From contig OY811987.1 of NCBI GenBank assembly GCA_963681505.1, positions 5,128,978 to 5,192,977 of the forward strand: a DNA stretch of 64,000 nucleotides, written 5' to 3'. Of this stretch, positions 1 through 10,989 are shown piece by piece. The stretch's first letter is position 1; each line of letters starts with the position of its first letter. The position numbers and the translations under genes are program-made. The notes under the pieces were generated by a model. That model was not told where the DNA came from, did not search any database, and was given only the letters and a program-made list of their open reading frames with translations. This stretch comes from Eunapius fragilis (Eukaryota; Porifera; Demospongiae; Spongillida; Spongillidae).

Positions 1-294
1 CTCAAGTTCCAACCCCCCAAAATCATAAAGGATTGCGCATAAAATAGTTCCCGTTAAAATGATTTTAATCGTGTTATCACTTCAGGAAATACCCCTACAT
101 GGTTATGAAACATGGTGCACAGGCACATTCACACTTATGGAGATATGTAGGTTTTAAAACGAGCCATTCTGTTTTTGATAGAGACAGGGGGCAGAGGGGT
201 ACTTTGTGGTAAATAATCATTCATGGATATGGAAAATATAATAATGGCTTTGGTGCAATGTGTTAACTTCATTTTGATCAATATTGATTAAAAC

Positions 295-388
295 TAATAG
301 AGCGTTAGTCAAATAGAGCCCGAAACCAAGTGATCTAGCCATGGGCAGTTTGAAACTCATTTAATAGCGGGCGGAGGAACGAACCGGT
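295..388. other. Indel between the two Delta-block copies
   Basis: About 95 bases are present here and absent from the equivalent place in the other copy (near 14145). The flanks, ending in GATTAAAAC and resuming at AGCATTTATTAAATTGG, are the same in both. No coding potential or terminal repeats are evident. Bases 1-2080 around it hold no recognisable gene, only the shared downstream flank with a G run (968-991) and a C run (1389-1405). Confidence 0.7.
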
Positions 389-2084
389 AAGCATTTATTA
401 AATTGGTTTTAAACTTTCTTTCACTCCAAAATACGCTGACCTAGAGATCAGGGGTCCCTACAAAAGAATCTTGTCATGCATTGCCATGTGTGAAAATTTA
501 AATTGGAACAGACCAGATTTTATACTCATTGTCTCATTAGAACAGACACCCATATGTATTACATCATTTCTGTGACTGGCAGCTTTTTATGAGGCTTCAT
601 TTCCCTAGCTCCCGTGGTTGGGGCGCTGAGGGGTGGAGTGGTGCCGTGTGTGAGGTCCATGCTCTCCAAGCTTAGTCCGGCAGAGGAGCAAGGTGCATTA
701 ATTGGATATTGTTTCCCATATTGAAATGACTTATCCACTGATATCCCCCCCAACACACACACACTGTACCCCACATCCCACACAGGTTTGCTGTTCTCAG
801 GTGTTGGTGTGGTGGAATCCATCTGCACGTTGTGTGCCTCTGCCCTGTACAATGCACTGTTTCCTGTTACTCAAAGGGTTACACCTGGGTTCTGCTTTGC
901 CATCATGGCCATGGTGCTTATCATACCATGCACACTTACTGTGTAAGGCCAACCCTGTACACAGAAGTGGGGGGGGGGGGGGGGGGGGGGGTGGGAGTGG
1001 TTAGTGGCTATGGAAGCGCTGTAGGTTCTCCCGTTGCAGAAGCTTTGAAATTTATGTGCATGATTGCAGTGTGACCTTAACCATGTGTCCATAGTCATAA
1101 AGCAAAGAGCGGTCTGGTTGTGTTATGCACGAAGGAAAATAAGTGGGAGTGGATGTAGCAGGGACTAGACACCATTGTATATTCTTTGGGATATGTAGTT
1201 TTACCACAGTACCATATCGATACGACCCCCTTCTTTGTTTTAATGTAGAGATTATATGTGCATGTTTTTAAAAAGTATAAGCTTTCATCCATCGCAGTAC
1301 CCATTTGAAGAAGCCTCTGCTATACAAGTGAATGTATATTGAATAAAACGTGGTCTAGATATGTCTCTGTAACTACGTTGTGTCTCTAAACCCCCCCCCC
1401 CCCCTTCCCCCCTAAATCCATGTTTGGAGCATGTGTTTGGTTGCCACTAGATGGGCATGTGCACATGTATGTGTGTAGGTGTCTTGAATAGTACAAGTTG
1501 ACAAACCTGATAAACGTGTGTGTACAGTGGCATGCACTGTGCAGTCTTTGCTGACATGTGCCACACTGACGTTGCCGCATCAAATACAATACTTTCCCAT
1601 TGTAGCATTCTTCACTGCCACCAGAAGATGCCCGCGGGCAATGCTGCTTCTTTGTCCCATTCATCTGACGAGGCAAAACCACTTCTCAATAAGCTATGAT
1701 ACCAGTACATCTGTACATGTTTGGTTTTTATATGTGTAAATATTTTTCGAAGATTCATAATGGTCCAAAGCCTAGTGTACTTACTAGCTTTCAATGTTAG
1801 CATATAAAAATGGCACCACGAAATACCAGTAGAAATAGATATAGCTTAGAACTAAGGGAGACTGTAGATTATTGTTGTTCAGCTGGTTGATAGTTCTGCA
1901 ATTATCAATGGCTTTTAAAGTTCACTGCAAATAGGTGTACAACATATTTCAGGGAAATAATAAGGAATTTGCCAGTTCTAGTGTGTTTGAAGGCAGCTGT
2001 TGTAGAGCCTTGAAAACCTTATCAATTGAGAACAGAATCAAGACTGGCAAGCAGGAAGCAAACCATTGATTGTGAAACTAAATA

Positions 2085-2090
2085 TTTATT
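2085..2090 (-). promoter_or_regulatory. Polyadenylation signal AATAAA, Delta copy A
   Basis: AATAAA on the minus strand about 225 bases after the Delta stop codon. The same signal is present after the stop of copy B. Confidence 0.5.
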
Positions 2091-2313
2091 GAATGAATGG
2101 CCTAAGTCAGTTCTCTTTGAAGGTAGTTACATACATTGGACCAAGTTGACTACAATCAGTTCACATGACCACACACCATGGTATATAGTTAGCACATGCA
2201 GAACTTCAGCTAAGGGATATAGTGGAGAGTACATGCACAGCAATGCTGCATATAACATTTAAAAGTTGTACAAGTTTTGCTTAATGCGTGGAGTTGAACG
2301 TAGCGATGGTGGG

Positions 2314-4037
2314 CTAAGCCTTTTGGAAGGACAGCTTCATGCTGCCTTCATCTCCAGCATCATGTCCTTCTGCCTCCTTCCTGTGTTGTTGAGGTAAGGG
2401 GACGCCATCTTCAATTGTGCAGTACACCCCGTCCTCAGTGGATGCAAGACCAAGGGGTGCAGAGCTGAGAACAGCATTCCAGTACTGCGGTGGCTGTTCA
2501 CTGTGGTGCACATCATGACCTGGAGCGCTGCTATCCACGGGGCCATGTGTGGGGCCCAGACCATAGAGTGGATTGTGAATCGGAAGGGTACCCTGCATGG
2601 GAATATCTGAGGCATGCAATGGAAGAGAGGAGTGCATATTTGAGTGATCACGGCAGACTACATGTACAATTTGATGGGTTTTTTTTTTCATTGATGAAGG
2701 CAAATTAAAAAAAGTTACAATATTTGTGAAGTAAAGAAAATTGGCTTGTCGGGTATTAAATTTAATAACTGCAAGTTGATACACCTGTTTTATCAAACTT
2801 GCAATAACTTACCACTAGGATAAGTCAATAACCAGTTTGGGCTTAAAAATTGACATGATAAAAAATCATTCACGGAATTTGTCATAATTTTAACTTCACT
2901 AAAGTGTCTCGATTGTTTTAAATGTCGGCATGGTTTTTAAGTTCACTAAAGCATGTTAGAAATATTAGATACATGTGGCATCCCCATCTGGCCCTAACGC
3001 CACTTCATAATAACCACAGTCGCTTACTGTAAGATCTCAGATCCCTCTGCCTCTTCACACGGAGTAAGCAGACGATTCCCACAGCAATTAATATCACTGT
3101 TGCTACAATAACAGCCATGAGGGCCGCACCCACATGAAGTGATACTGAGGCGAGCTTCCACTCTGCTACTGTAGGCTGTGATGCTGTGGGCGTAATAGTC
3201 AACATACCCATGCAATGCATCACAGAGAGGCATGTTGTACACGTATTATTGTATCCGAAACCGTGCGGTGGGGGGTGGAGCCTCTGCTATCAACCAAATT
3301 GCTAGCAGTATTGGCAAATGTCATGCCCTTGTCCCATTCCAATGTATTCTGTGTCCCATTCCAACACACACACATTGCCACTGAAGTTCTTCCCCCCCAC
3401 CAGCTCACCATCATCAACAATATTTAATCAGTACCGTGTACTGCGTTGGAACACACGATTCCAACACCGGGCCGTTTTGAACAACTGGTGGTACTGAAAC
3501 AGAAATAAGGCTTTGGGGTTTAGGGGGTGGAGCTGAAGATTCGTTCCCCTAGCTACTTCGCCCAACTTTTTACCCATGTCCAAATCCACCACCTGGGCTT
3601 TTTTAAGATTAATAAAAATGCTCTTTCATTGTTGCCATGTTGAGTGCATTCATACTACGAACTCATTCTAACCATCTGAGTCATTTGCCACTAACACAAA
3701 CAGGTCGTATTACCTCACTGTACCCGGCCCTGGATTGAATATGTACCCCTGGCATGGGGGGAAACCATACCAATCTCCACTCCATTAGACCCATGACACC
3801 TTCATTGCATACGTTCAACCTTCCATCTCTTACATTCATCCTCCCAGGCTCCACCCCACGGGGTCTGGTGGTAAACCTCACTGTGCGTGGTACTTGTTTC
3901 GCTGGCACACACTACACTGGTCTCGCACTGCGTGCCCTTGTATCCCACTGGGCAGATACAAATGTATCCATCCCCCTGCAGTTGAAGGTGGTGGGGGGGG
4001 GGGGGGGTTGAGTTGGGTGAGGATGGGAAAGAAATGT

Positions 4038-4091
<54 letters not shown>

Positions 4092-6749
4092 CCACATATT
4101 GTCACTACTGAACACGTTATATTTTCCAAATGTTCGGCTATCTTCTAGTGTGCAAGTTTATTAGCTCACCCTTATACATGCCCCTAGCCGTTCGTTACTG
4201 AAGCACAGCAGGGCTTGCAAAATCTCACGCTTACCACATTGACGTAAGTACCGCCATGAAAGCATATATCCAATTCACGCACATCACAGAAAGCACCACC
4301 AAAACCATCCGAACAGCTGCAGTAGAAACCGCTGATCGCAGTGCCACCAACGCAAGTCCCTCCATTGTGGCAAGGGTTAGGGTTGCAGTCACCCCTGTCT
4401 GTCTCGCAGTGCTCTCCAGTGAATCCATTCGGACACCGGCACAGGTAGGAGCCCACGTTGTCAACACATTCACCCCGGTTCTGGCACACCACACCCACAC
4501 AGCCATCAATTGCTGAGGTGCAGTCCGGACCAGTGAACCCAGCAGGACATGGGCAGCCGGGACTCTTTCCCTTGGAAGGGGGGGGGGTGTGGGGGGGGGG
4601 GGTGATGGCCAATGTTGCATCTACATGACATGCACCTACATAAGTATGCAGAGATGTCTTCTACGTCACTCAGTGTGTTGACAGATGCCTGTTATCCATT
4701 ACTTATTTATAAAGGCATTTGACTATATTGATGTACTGAGGCGTAAACCACATGCACTGCCACACATACACACACACCCAAATGCACACATGTATATATG
4801 CACATGTACACGTGCACACACGTGTACAAACACATGCACACACTCACATGTACACACATGCACACACATGTGCACACGTATTCATGCTCACACGCGTAAT
4901 AAATTGGCTGCCTTGTTGTTTTTAAGCACAAAAACATTGTGCACCAGCGTGTTGCAATGGTGTCCACCTGCCGAACAAACATACCAGACAGGCTCCTCCA
5001 TTAGTGTCATTAGTGCACGGTGCAGAGAGGCACGTGTCGGGGTTATCCATGATCTCACACTGTGACCCTGTCCATCCAGGGGAACACGTACACTGATACA
5101 TTCCAGATCCCGTGTTTGCACATGCTCCACCATGCTGGCACGGCGATTGATGGCCACACACGTCATGATCAAGGTCACGGCACAGAGGACCGGAGTACCC
5201 AGGATCGCATAGGCATTGCTCTGGAGTGTTGCAGTGCCCATGGGCTGAGAGGGAAATATCAGTACAGACATCGCAGTTATACGAAATACTTATATAGATA
5301 TAAGGTCCTTTGCTATCAAATAAATATGCCCATTAACTTACCACACCCGGATACTGTCACGCATTGAGAACACGTCTCTCCTGACCAGCCTGCTTTGCAC
5401 CTGGAGTGGTTGGCCAGGCGCTGTCATACATGCATATACACATGCAGCGAGCCCACACACATACACACATATATGTATACCTGCACTCGTTAGGTAAGTC
5501 ACAGTAGCCTCCAATCAGGCTGCAGTTTGAGCTACAGACGGCTGCAAGCAATGAATACATTGGGGGCGGTTGCCAAAACTTATGTGCAAATATATACAAG
5601 TTTCGTCTTCCCATCCTTTGATCCATGTTCTCATGCAGGTTGACTAACTAGTAAGGGGCAATACAGATTTAAGCAATTCCACCCTGGAAATAGATCTTTA
5701 TCCAAGCATGCATGGGCGATACTTGTTATCGTTAATGGAAAAGTTAGAACGCACACTCACGCGTTATGCAACTTGTTGTCTCATTCTCGTATCCAGGTGA
5801 GCACACTTTGCTCCCAGAGGGGTCACACGTGTAGTGACCTGTGGCGTCGTCGTGACGGATGCAATACTCGTCGCAGGTATTACCGTAGTAGTTGGCGTCG
5901 CACGTGAGCGAGTATCTGAGCGTCATGCTGGCGGACCCGGAACTCCCGAGCTGTTGCACGTCGCTCGGACCTGAGTTACCGCTGGGGGCAAGTGCCGCGT
6001 TCACGATGATTCTGTCGATCAGGTCGTTCGAACCAATCGTGTCATAGTCACTGATTCGTATAAGCAGCTGAAACCCACCGCCCTATACGAGCAGACCACG
6101 GCCATGCATGCACATGCAAAGGAATGACAAACAAACAAAAAAAAAATTGAATGCAACTTGGCCTATTGGCATTATTAAACTCACAGTCCACGATGTTCCG
6201 GTGAAAACCAGTGGATTAGGAACGTCCTCCGTGATGTGCCCTGGAACGTTGAACGTTATTTGGTTAGTGTCGTCAATGTACTGGTCGACCGTGCTATATT
6301 CTCCAAGGGGACACTGGTCGCTGCGCTCGTCGTAGTCCATCGGTCGCAGGCAGAACAAGAAGTAAGGATCGCATGCGGTGTGAAAGGGATCACACCATTG
6401 TCCCGTCGAGTCCAGACCATTGGGGTTATCGTATGCGATGATGGAGACTGAGAAAGTCCACGTGGCTGAGCTGAGAGTCTGCAAGCAAGGTATTAAAACA
6501 GTAAGCCTATATTGAGCTGTAGGCCGAATGCTTTATCTTTATATTACATGCGTTCAATCTAACATTACTCGGCGCTTTTACGCACGCAAGTACGGCATGT
6601 GTTGAAACTTTTAGCGCCGTCGCGCACCGCTGCCAAGCACGCTGGTCCTGTTGAGTACTTACTACTAGCGAGGAAGCCCAGCAAGCAGCCAGCATGACTG
6701 TGGTAAAGCCCACATTGACATACACGAGGGAAGAACTCCTTTCGATCAT
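2314..6749 (-). CDS. Delta-like Notch ligand, copy A (10 exons)
   Basis: A membrane ligand for Notch receptors in cell-cell signalling. Exons in gene order: 6663-6749, 6185-6478, 5761-6067, 5481-5541, 5342-5400, 4985-5244, 4235-4570, 3882-3975, 3028-3183, 2314-2606. All junctions are GT-AG, phases agree, and the sum is 1947 bases (648 residues plus stop). Exon 1 is a signal peptide (MIERSSSLVYV..., 29 residues). Exon 2 is the MNNL domain with its Cys pattern. Exon 3 holds the DSL domain (CDANYYGNTCDEYC, then GHYTC and GYENETTSC). Exons 4-8 give about seven EGF repeats, one with NGGTCVGG and one with DNVGSYLCRC. Exon 9 has a Thr/Ser-rich juxtamembrane stretch, one transmembrane helix (ALMAVIVATVILIAVGIVCLL) and a basic stop-transfer. 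Exon 10 is a ~97-residue tail with NPLY. The start follows a TATA box. Splice sites were read by eye, and the exon 9 acceptor is the least certain. Confidence 0.93.
3985..4089 (+). repeat. Poly-G and (TG)n tracts in Delta intron 7
   Basis: A G run (about 3990-4008) is followed by a TG dinucleotide tract (about 4036-4088). On the coding strand this is (CA)n then poly-C, lying immediately 5' of the exon 8 acceptor and serving as its pyrimidine tract. The TG tract is clearly longer in copy B (17758-17838). A further G run at 4579-4602 abuts the exon 7 acceptor. Confidence 0.9.
4752..4900. repeat. ACACATG-rich low-complexity tract in Delta intron 6
   Basis: An irregular CA/CATG repeat fills part of the intron between Delta exons 6 and 7. 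It generates long spurious Cys/His-rich reading frames on both strands. Copy B (18509-18655) has one extra short unit. Confidence 0.8.
5598..5700. mobile_element. Degraded copy of a foldback MITE
   Basis: The stretch AGTTTCGTCTTCCCATCC, then TTTGATCCATGTTCTCA, then ATTCCACCCTGGAAATAGATC resembles the better-preserved foldback element at 53938-54108 in order and spacing. It lies in Delta intron 3, and the same remnant is at about 19355-19456 in copy B, so the insertion predates the split of the two copies. Confidence 0.6.
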
Positions 6750-6800
6750 CAGTATATTATCCCACTGCTTCGTCTATTCATGCAACCGATTGTCAGTGAC

Positions 6801-6807
6801 TTATATA
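6801..6807 (-). promoter_or_regulatory. TATA box of Delta copy A
   Basis: On the minus strand GGGTATATAAG lies about 52 bases upstream of the ATG at 6749, implying a 5' UTR of roughly 20-30 bases. Upstream, 6829-6872 carries two TTACGTAA octamers in inverted arrangement, and 6860-6895 has overlapping CGGCCG inverted repeats. All are identical or nearly so in copy B. Confidence 0.6.
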
Positions 6808-7146
6808 CCCGTATAGCTTTGGCCGATTATAGTTACGTAACCTTTGGCCCGGTCGGTTACGTAATCGGCCGTCCGGCCGTCGGTTAGACGGCCGCTTATG
6901 TAACACGTATAGTGCGTATAATGCCAGTCCGTTACGACGTAGCCGATGTCATAGGGAATATGGTCCGGGGCAATTCTTCCTTTCTAGGGAATACGGACGG
7001 TCCGTCCATTCTAGGGTCCGGGGATCGGAGGTGGATCCATTGTTTTAGAGCGCACTTGCATTGAATTCATAACCAGCATGGAATTCTTTATTGCTGGTGC
7101 TTACTAGATAAACTCGTCAAAATATGCTCCATCCTCCCTCCAATTT

Positions 7147-7176
7147 TCCAATCCTCCCCCCCCCCCCCCCCCCCCC
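7147..7176 (+). repeat. Poly-C run (~30)
   Basis: An uninterrupted C homopolymer near the right edge of the shared block, with an equivalent of similar length at 20906-20929. The region 6900-7190 upstream of Delta holds no other recognisable feature. Confidence 0.9.
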
Positions 7177-7312
7177 ACCTTCTACCCCCGCCTAATTCCC
7201 TGATCGCGTCGTTGTAACCGACAAGTAATTGTTAATCTACCCCAACGTAATGAAATCCGTTCAGTTTATCCACAGAGAAATAGATTCAAATAATGAACTT
7301 CGTAGCTCTATC

Positions 7313-7334
7313 GAGAGTTACGTTAGTAACTCTC
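7313..7334 (+). repeat. 5' stem-loop of element A
   Basis: A perfect 9-bp stem GAGAGTTAC / GTAACTCTC with loop GTTA, two bases inside the element end and followed by ATATAGGA. Element B has a stem of the same length and loop size at the same place but with a different sequence. Confidence 0.85.
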
Positions 7335-7355
7335 ATATAGGATTTGACCCCGATT

Positions 7356-7457
7356 ATGAATGTCATTAAAAAAACGCGACCCGCTTCTAACAAGACTCCC
7401 GACGAACGGATGGCTTACCTTGTTGTCGTCGTCGTACAAGAAGGTAACAACAAGTAG
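7356..7457 (+). pseudogene. MNVIKK-family ORF, interrupted, element A
   Basis: The frame opens MNVIKKTRPASNK and ends at TAG (7455-7457), codon 34. It aligns without gaps to the intact 79-codon ORF of element B: 19 codons to the shared Arg, then the same number to SQ-x-x-V...ENK. The TAG stands where element B has CAG (Gln). After the stop the same frame continues with FRVCLMSQNRVVVENK, matching FCVVFVSQDGVLLENK in B. A further indel shifts the C-terminus. Function unknown; no family recognised. Confidence 0.6.
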
Positions 7458-8121
7458 TTTCGTGTTTGTTTGATGTCACAGAACCGCGTGGTTGTAGAGA
7501 ACAAAACAATTTTCGAAACTCGTACCCAGTCCCACGTATTTCTCGTTCTTCTTCTTGTTCTTGTTCTTGACCACGCATAACTCGGGATAGGAATACTTTT
7601 AAGAAATGAAAATCACACCAATGGCTTCAGAATTCGTTGGCATTCTCGCTTCTGTGGTCAAAACGTCTCGAGGCTACATGACATATATCGGTGGTTGTGT
7701 TAGCAAATCACGTATAGTTAAGCTTACTGCACTGACAAGACTCGGATAGGTCCTACTTCGCTCTTTATACGAAGTACTAGCAGTATACATCATGTAATCA
7801 AATGTGTACGGTCTGGGCACTACACGTAGTGGTGGTGATTATGTATTTTTAACAACGTGCACGTGCGTACTATAATCGTTCTTGTTATTCGCTCGAAAAT
7901 ATCGAGCAGAGCCTGAAAAGAAACGGACCTCTCGACGCGCAAGGTATCTAGATGCGATTAGTAGACTGTAGGAAGGGGGGGGGGGGGGGGGGGGGGGGGG
8001 GAGGGTGCTGTCTGCTTCAGTCTGGTCCGATACAAAATGCGTTCGTGGGTTCGATCGCGCTGGGGCGACAATTAATAATCTCTCTTCTATACTTTTCGGC
8101 CGCCCCTTAAAGCCCCCTCAG

Positions 8122-8232
8122 ATCCTGAAAAGGAACGGACCTCTCAACGTGCAAGGTATCGAGCAGATCCTGAAAAAAGACAGCGATATTGCCATAGTCC
8201 TGAACGTGCATCTCGCTCGGCGAAAGAGTTAA
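8122..8232 (+). CDS. Possible terminal exon in element A
   Basis: An acceptor-like CCCCCTCAG precedes 36 codons beginning ILKRNGPLNVQGIEQILKKD and ending LNVHLARRKS before TAA. AATAAA follows at 8323. A second, disrupted version of the first half (SLKRNGPLDAQGI, then a stop) is at about 7905-7957, so this exon was partly duplicated, with a poly-G tract between the copies. Family not recognised; expression is not shown. Confidence 0.35.
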   Translation: MLKRNGPLNVQGIEQILKKDSDIAIVLNVHLARRKS

Positions 8233-8339
8233 GGTCACTCAAAGGTATGTCGTACCTTTACAACCTCCCTCTCATATCAAGATGGATTACTTAACATGCT
8301 ATACGGCCCATAATCGGGTATGAATAAAAATCAATGAAA

Positions 8340-8630
8340 CAAGTAAATAAAAAACATTCTCTATGAGAAAGTTGGTGGCATATAGGATTTGAAGGCAATG
8401 GTGGTGTAAAAAGGAAGGAAACAAGGGTCTAATAATAAGGGAAAATGGAATAGTCCTATATTTAGCACATTTCTATATGTAGGATATAGTATGTTGTTCG
8501 TGTGCTAAATATAGGACTATTCCATTTTCCCTTATTATTAGACCCTTGTTTCCTTCCTTTTTACACCACCATTGCCTTCAAATCCTATATGCCACCAACT
8601 TTCTCATAGAGAATGTTTTTTATTTACTTG
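8340..8630. repeat. Terminal palindrome of element A
   Basis: Inverted arms of roughly 130 bases, starting CAAGTAAATAAAAAAC and ending with its complement at the element terminus. The loop near 8475-8505 is short. Arm mismatches are few. It is homologous to the terminal palindrome of element B, with differences that are mirrored in both arms. Confidence 0.9.
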
Positions 8631-8672
8631 TATATATATAGCTTTCTCAATCCGGCATAGGTCTTTATAGTT

Positions 8673-8872
8673 NNNNNNNNNNNNNNNNNNNNNNNNNNNN
8701 NNNNNNNNNNNNNNNNNNNNNNNNNNNNNNNNNNNNNNNNNNNNNNNNNNNNNNNNNNNNNNNNNNNNNNNNNNNNNNNNNNNNNNNNNNNNNNNNNNNN
8801 NNNNNNNNNNNNNNNNNNNNNNNNNNNNNNNNNNNNNNNNNNNNNNNNNNNNNNNNNNNNNNNNNNNNNNNN
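8673..8872. other. Assembly gap (200 N)
   Basis: Exactly 200 N, the same length as the gap at 31545-31744, which suggests a fixed-size scaffold join of unknown real distance. It separates the left flank shared with 23092-23133 from the PP1 gene. Confidence 0.98.
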
Positions 8873-8891
8873 AGATAAGGTCTTTACCCAG

Positions 8892-9070
8892 ACCTACAGA
8901 TGTCCCTGACACTGGCCTTCTGTGTGACCTTCTCTGGTCTGATCCAGAGAAGGAGATGCAAGGATGGGGCGAGAATGACCGTGGGGTGTCCTTCACGTTT
9001 GGAAGTGATATTGTCAACAAATTTCTCAACAGACATGATCTGGACCTTGTGTGCAGAGCGCATCAGGTGT

Positions 9071-9110
<40 letters not shown>

Positions 9111-9754
9111 GTGTGTGTGCATGTTGTGCTGGTCTGTGTGTGTGTGCATGTTGTGCTGGTCTATAGGAGGTGCATATGTATGCATATTGTGTGTGTGCTA
9201 GTGTAGGTGGATCACATTTTGAAATTAAACTGCACAGGTTGTTGAGGATGGCTATGAGTTCTTTGCTCGCCGTCAGTTGGTGACTCTGTTTTCTGCTCCC
9301 AACTACTGTGGTGATTATGACAATGCTGGGGGAATGATGTCAGTCGATGAAAACCTCTTGTGCTCATTCCAGGTGAGATAATTATTAACCATGGCATCTA
9401 TTTTGTCACTTCTTCTTCCACCCCATCTGTCATTCTTTCTGAGCCTCCCGCTTTCCACTGTCTAGCCCTTTCCCCTTGCTCCACCCACTATTTCCTCTGG
9501 CTCCACCCACCCCACCTACTGTGCCCAATGACTCCACCCCACTGAGCTCTTTGGCTCCACCCCCCACCACCCCTCTCTGCCCCAGCTGCTATACCTTTGT
9601 CATGACCCTTGTGTTTCTGCCATTTCGTCATCTTTGGCAATCTGTACAGATTTTAAAGCCTTCGGAGAAAAAAACCAAGTACCAGTATTCAGGGTTGAAC
9701 TCTGGCAAGCCAACCACAACGTCATCGAAGGCCTCTGCAATAAAGGCCCACTGA
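8892..9754 (+). CDS. PP1 catalytic subunit, C-terminal exons
   Basis: Serine/threonine protein phosphatase 1 catalytic subunit, a metal-dependent PPP-family enzyme directed by regulatory partners. Exons: 8892-9066, 9238-9372 and 9650-9754, with GT-AG junctions. They encode [41 protein letters not shown] (including a metal-binding His), then [20 protein letters not shown], and a tail [19 protein letters not shown] ending ASAIKAH. The order and wording match PP1 closely, rather than PP2A or calcineurin. The usual TPPR tail phosphosite is absent. The 5' two-thirds, including the GDXHG and GDXVDRG motifs, would lie in or beyond the N gap. A (TG)n tract (9071-9108) fills the first intron. Confidence 0.93.
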
Positions 9755-10985
9755 TCTGTTTTCTTCCACCCACACTGTGTATATATCTACTCTTACAATA
9801 CTGCTAGATGTGTGATACCAGCTTTGACTTATGGATAGAGGCATTCATTTGGTGTTGTGCGTTGTTTCTTTGTCTTGCATTCCTGCATGTGTTATTGGAT
9901 TTATTCTGTACTAAGAAAAATTGGTTTTCGTTATATGTTCTCCACTGACATGTCCGTTCCCAGAAACTGTGGAGCGGATGAAGCGTTGTGATGTGTCACA
10001 TTACTGTGCCCTTCCAAGCATGGCATCAAGCCTGGGGCATATGAAAAATGGGCATAGCATGAGGAAGGGGCCCAGCGCAGGTTCATGTGCCCATTTAGTG
10101 CCACACTCCTTTGAAAGCCCACAGTGTGTAAAGCTAGTTGCAAAGGTCTATATAATAGATGTCATATTGCAGATTGTCTGTATGAGGTTAACTGCATCAG
10201 AGAGTTTTTTTTTTAATTTTTAAAATTGCTTACATAACTCCTGGAATACATTGGCATTTAAATTAAGGTGTGGTGCACTGACCATGCAACATGGATAATG
10301 TATTTGGTGGTAAGCATTACAGCAATGCTCTACAGGGATCGAGAAGCCATTTTCCAGGGAATACCAGTACACACTTCCTAAAAAACCGTGACAACAAAAG
10401 ACCCAACCACAGCAATGAGCTGGATCATCACACATTAACACTTACATTAATAAAATCATGATCCATAAAATCAAGTTAGAATTACATTAGGTAACTTATT
10501 TTAGATGCACGTTTTCCGTTACTGGAGCTGTTTGTATGTATGAGTGTGATGGTGTGTGTGTGTGTGTGGTGTGTGTGTGCATGTGTGAGTGTTTGTACAT
10601 TGTCTGCTGTGCTGGGTCTACAAAAGGAGTTGTATATAGAAGACAGGCTTTTGTGGCCAATGTAATTGCTTTATACATGTAGAGTGGCTAGGAGGGATAC
10701 CACAGCTATACATGTGCACTCTGGAGTAAGACATATCAATTTGAACACAAGGAACCTTGTGGTGGATGTGTTGAGCCAACAATAATACAGTTGGCGTCAC
10801 CAATGGACCCAGCCCTCACAGTTGGCATCACCAATGGACCCAGCCATCACACCCTTTTGGAGCCACATGTTTTACAATGTCTAGACTTAATGGGATATCA
10901 AGTAGCTAATTGATGTAACTCATATAGTCATAGTCATTTTTTAAAAGGGAATAGAAATGTGCCATAAAAACTGGCCGCTCCATGG
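9755..10985. other. PP1 3' flank, no gene recognised
   Basis: AT-rich sequence with a short TG-rich tract (10552-10590) and a repeated 26-base stretch containing GGCGTCACCAATGGACCCAG (about 10793-10843). No reading frame resembles a known protein. Confidence 0.6.
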
Positions 10986-10989
10986 TTGG

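Larger units (their letters stand above)
1..7192. repeat. Duplicated Delta block, copy A
   Basis: This segment matches 13851-20946 almost base for base, in the same orientation. Differences are scattered substitutions, homopolymer and microsatellite length changes and a few indels. One is about 95 bases at roughly 295-388 that copy B lacks. The block contains a whole minus-strand Delta-like gene and its 5' flank. Similarity starts at or before base 1, so the true left boundary is outside the window. Similarity also resumes beyond the block: 7193-7310 matches 22979-23096 and 8631-8672 matches about 23092-23133, with a different insertion interrupting each copy. Confidence 0.95.
7311..8630 (+). 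mobile_element. Hairpin-ended element A (TC...CTTG, inserted A|T)
   Basis: The empty site is visible in copy B: GTAGCTC followed by (TA)6 and GCTTTCTC at about 23084-23107. Here the TA tract is split after its first TA, and the inserted sequence runs from TC at 7311 to CTTG at 8630 with no target duplication. Parts in order: 5' stem-loop (7313-7334), an ORF starting MNVIKK (7356), a diverged middle with a G run (7975-8000), a terminal exon-like ORF (8122-8232), AATAAA (8323-8328) and a ~290-bp palindrome reaching the right end. The architecture repeats in element B (20947-22978). Insertion between A and T with a 5' TC and a 3' hairpin resembles Helitrons, but the ends are not canonical (no CTRR, hairpin far too long) and no Rep/helicase is present. 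Confidence 0.75.

Noticed and set aside
2607..2660. Alternative upstream acceptor (TAG) for Delta exon 10
   Set aside because: A 2-bp indel between the copies falls in the extra segment and would break the frame in one of them.
3802..4129. Poly-His/Thr and Cys/Val ORFs at CA/TG tracts (also 17596, 30226, 45593, 56405)
   Set aside because: Microsatellite translation; no splice or homology support.
8030..8080. tRNA-like B box (GGGTTCGATCGCG)
   Set aside because: No matching A box, acceptor stem or anticodon arm at proper spacing.
7311..8630. Calling element A a canonical Helitron
   Set aside because: A|T insertion and 5' TC fit, but the 3' end is CTTG rather than CTRR, the hairpin is about 285 bp and no Rep/helicase is present.
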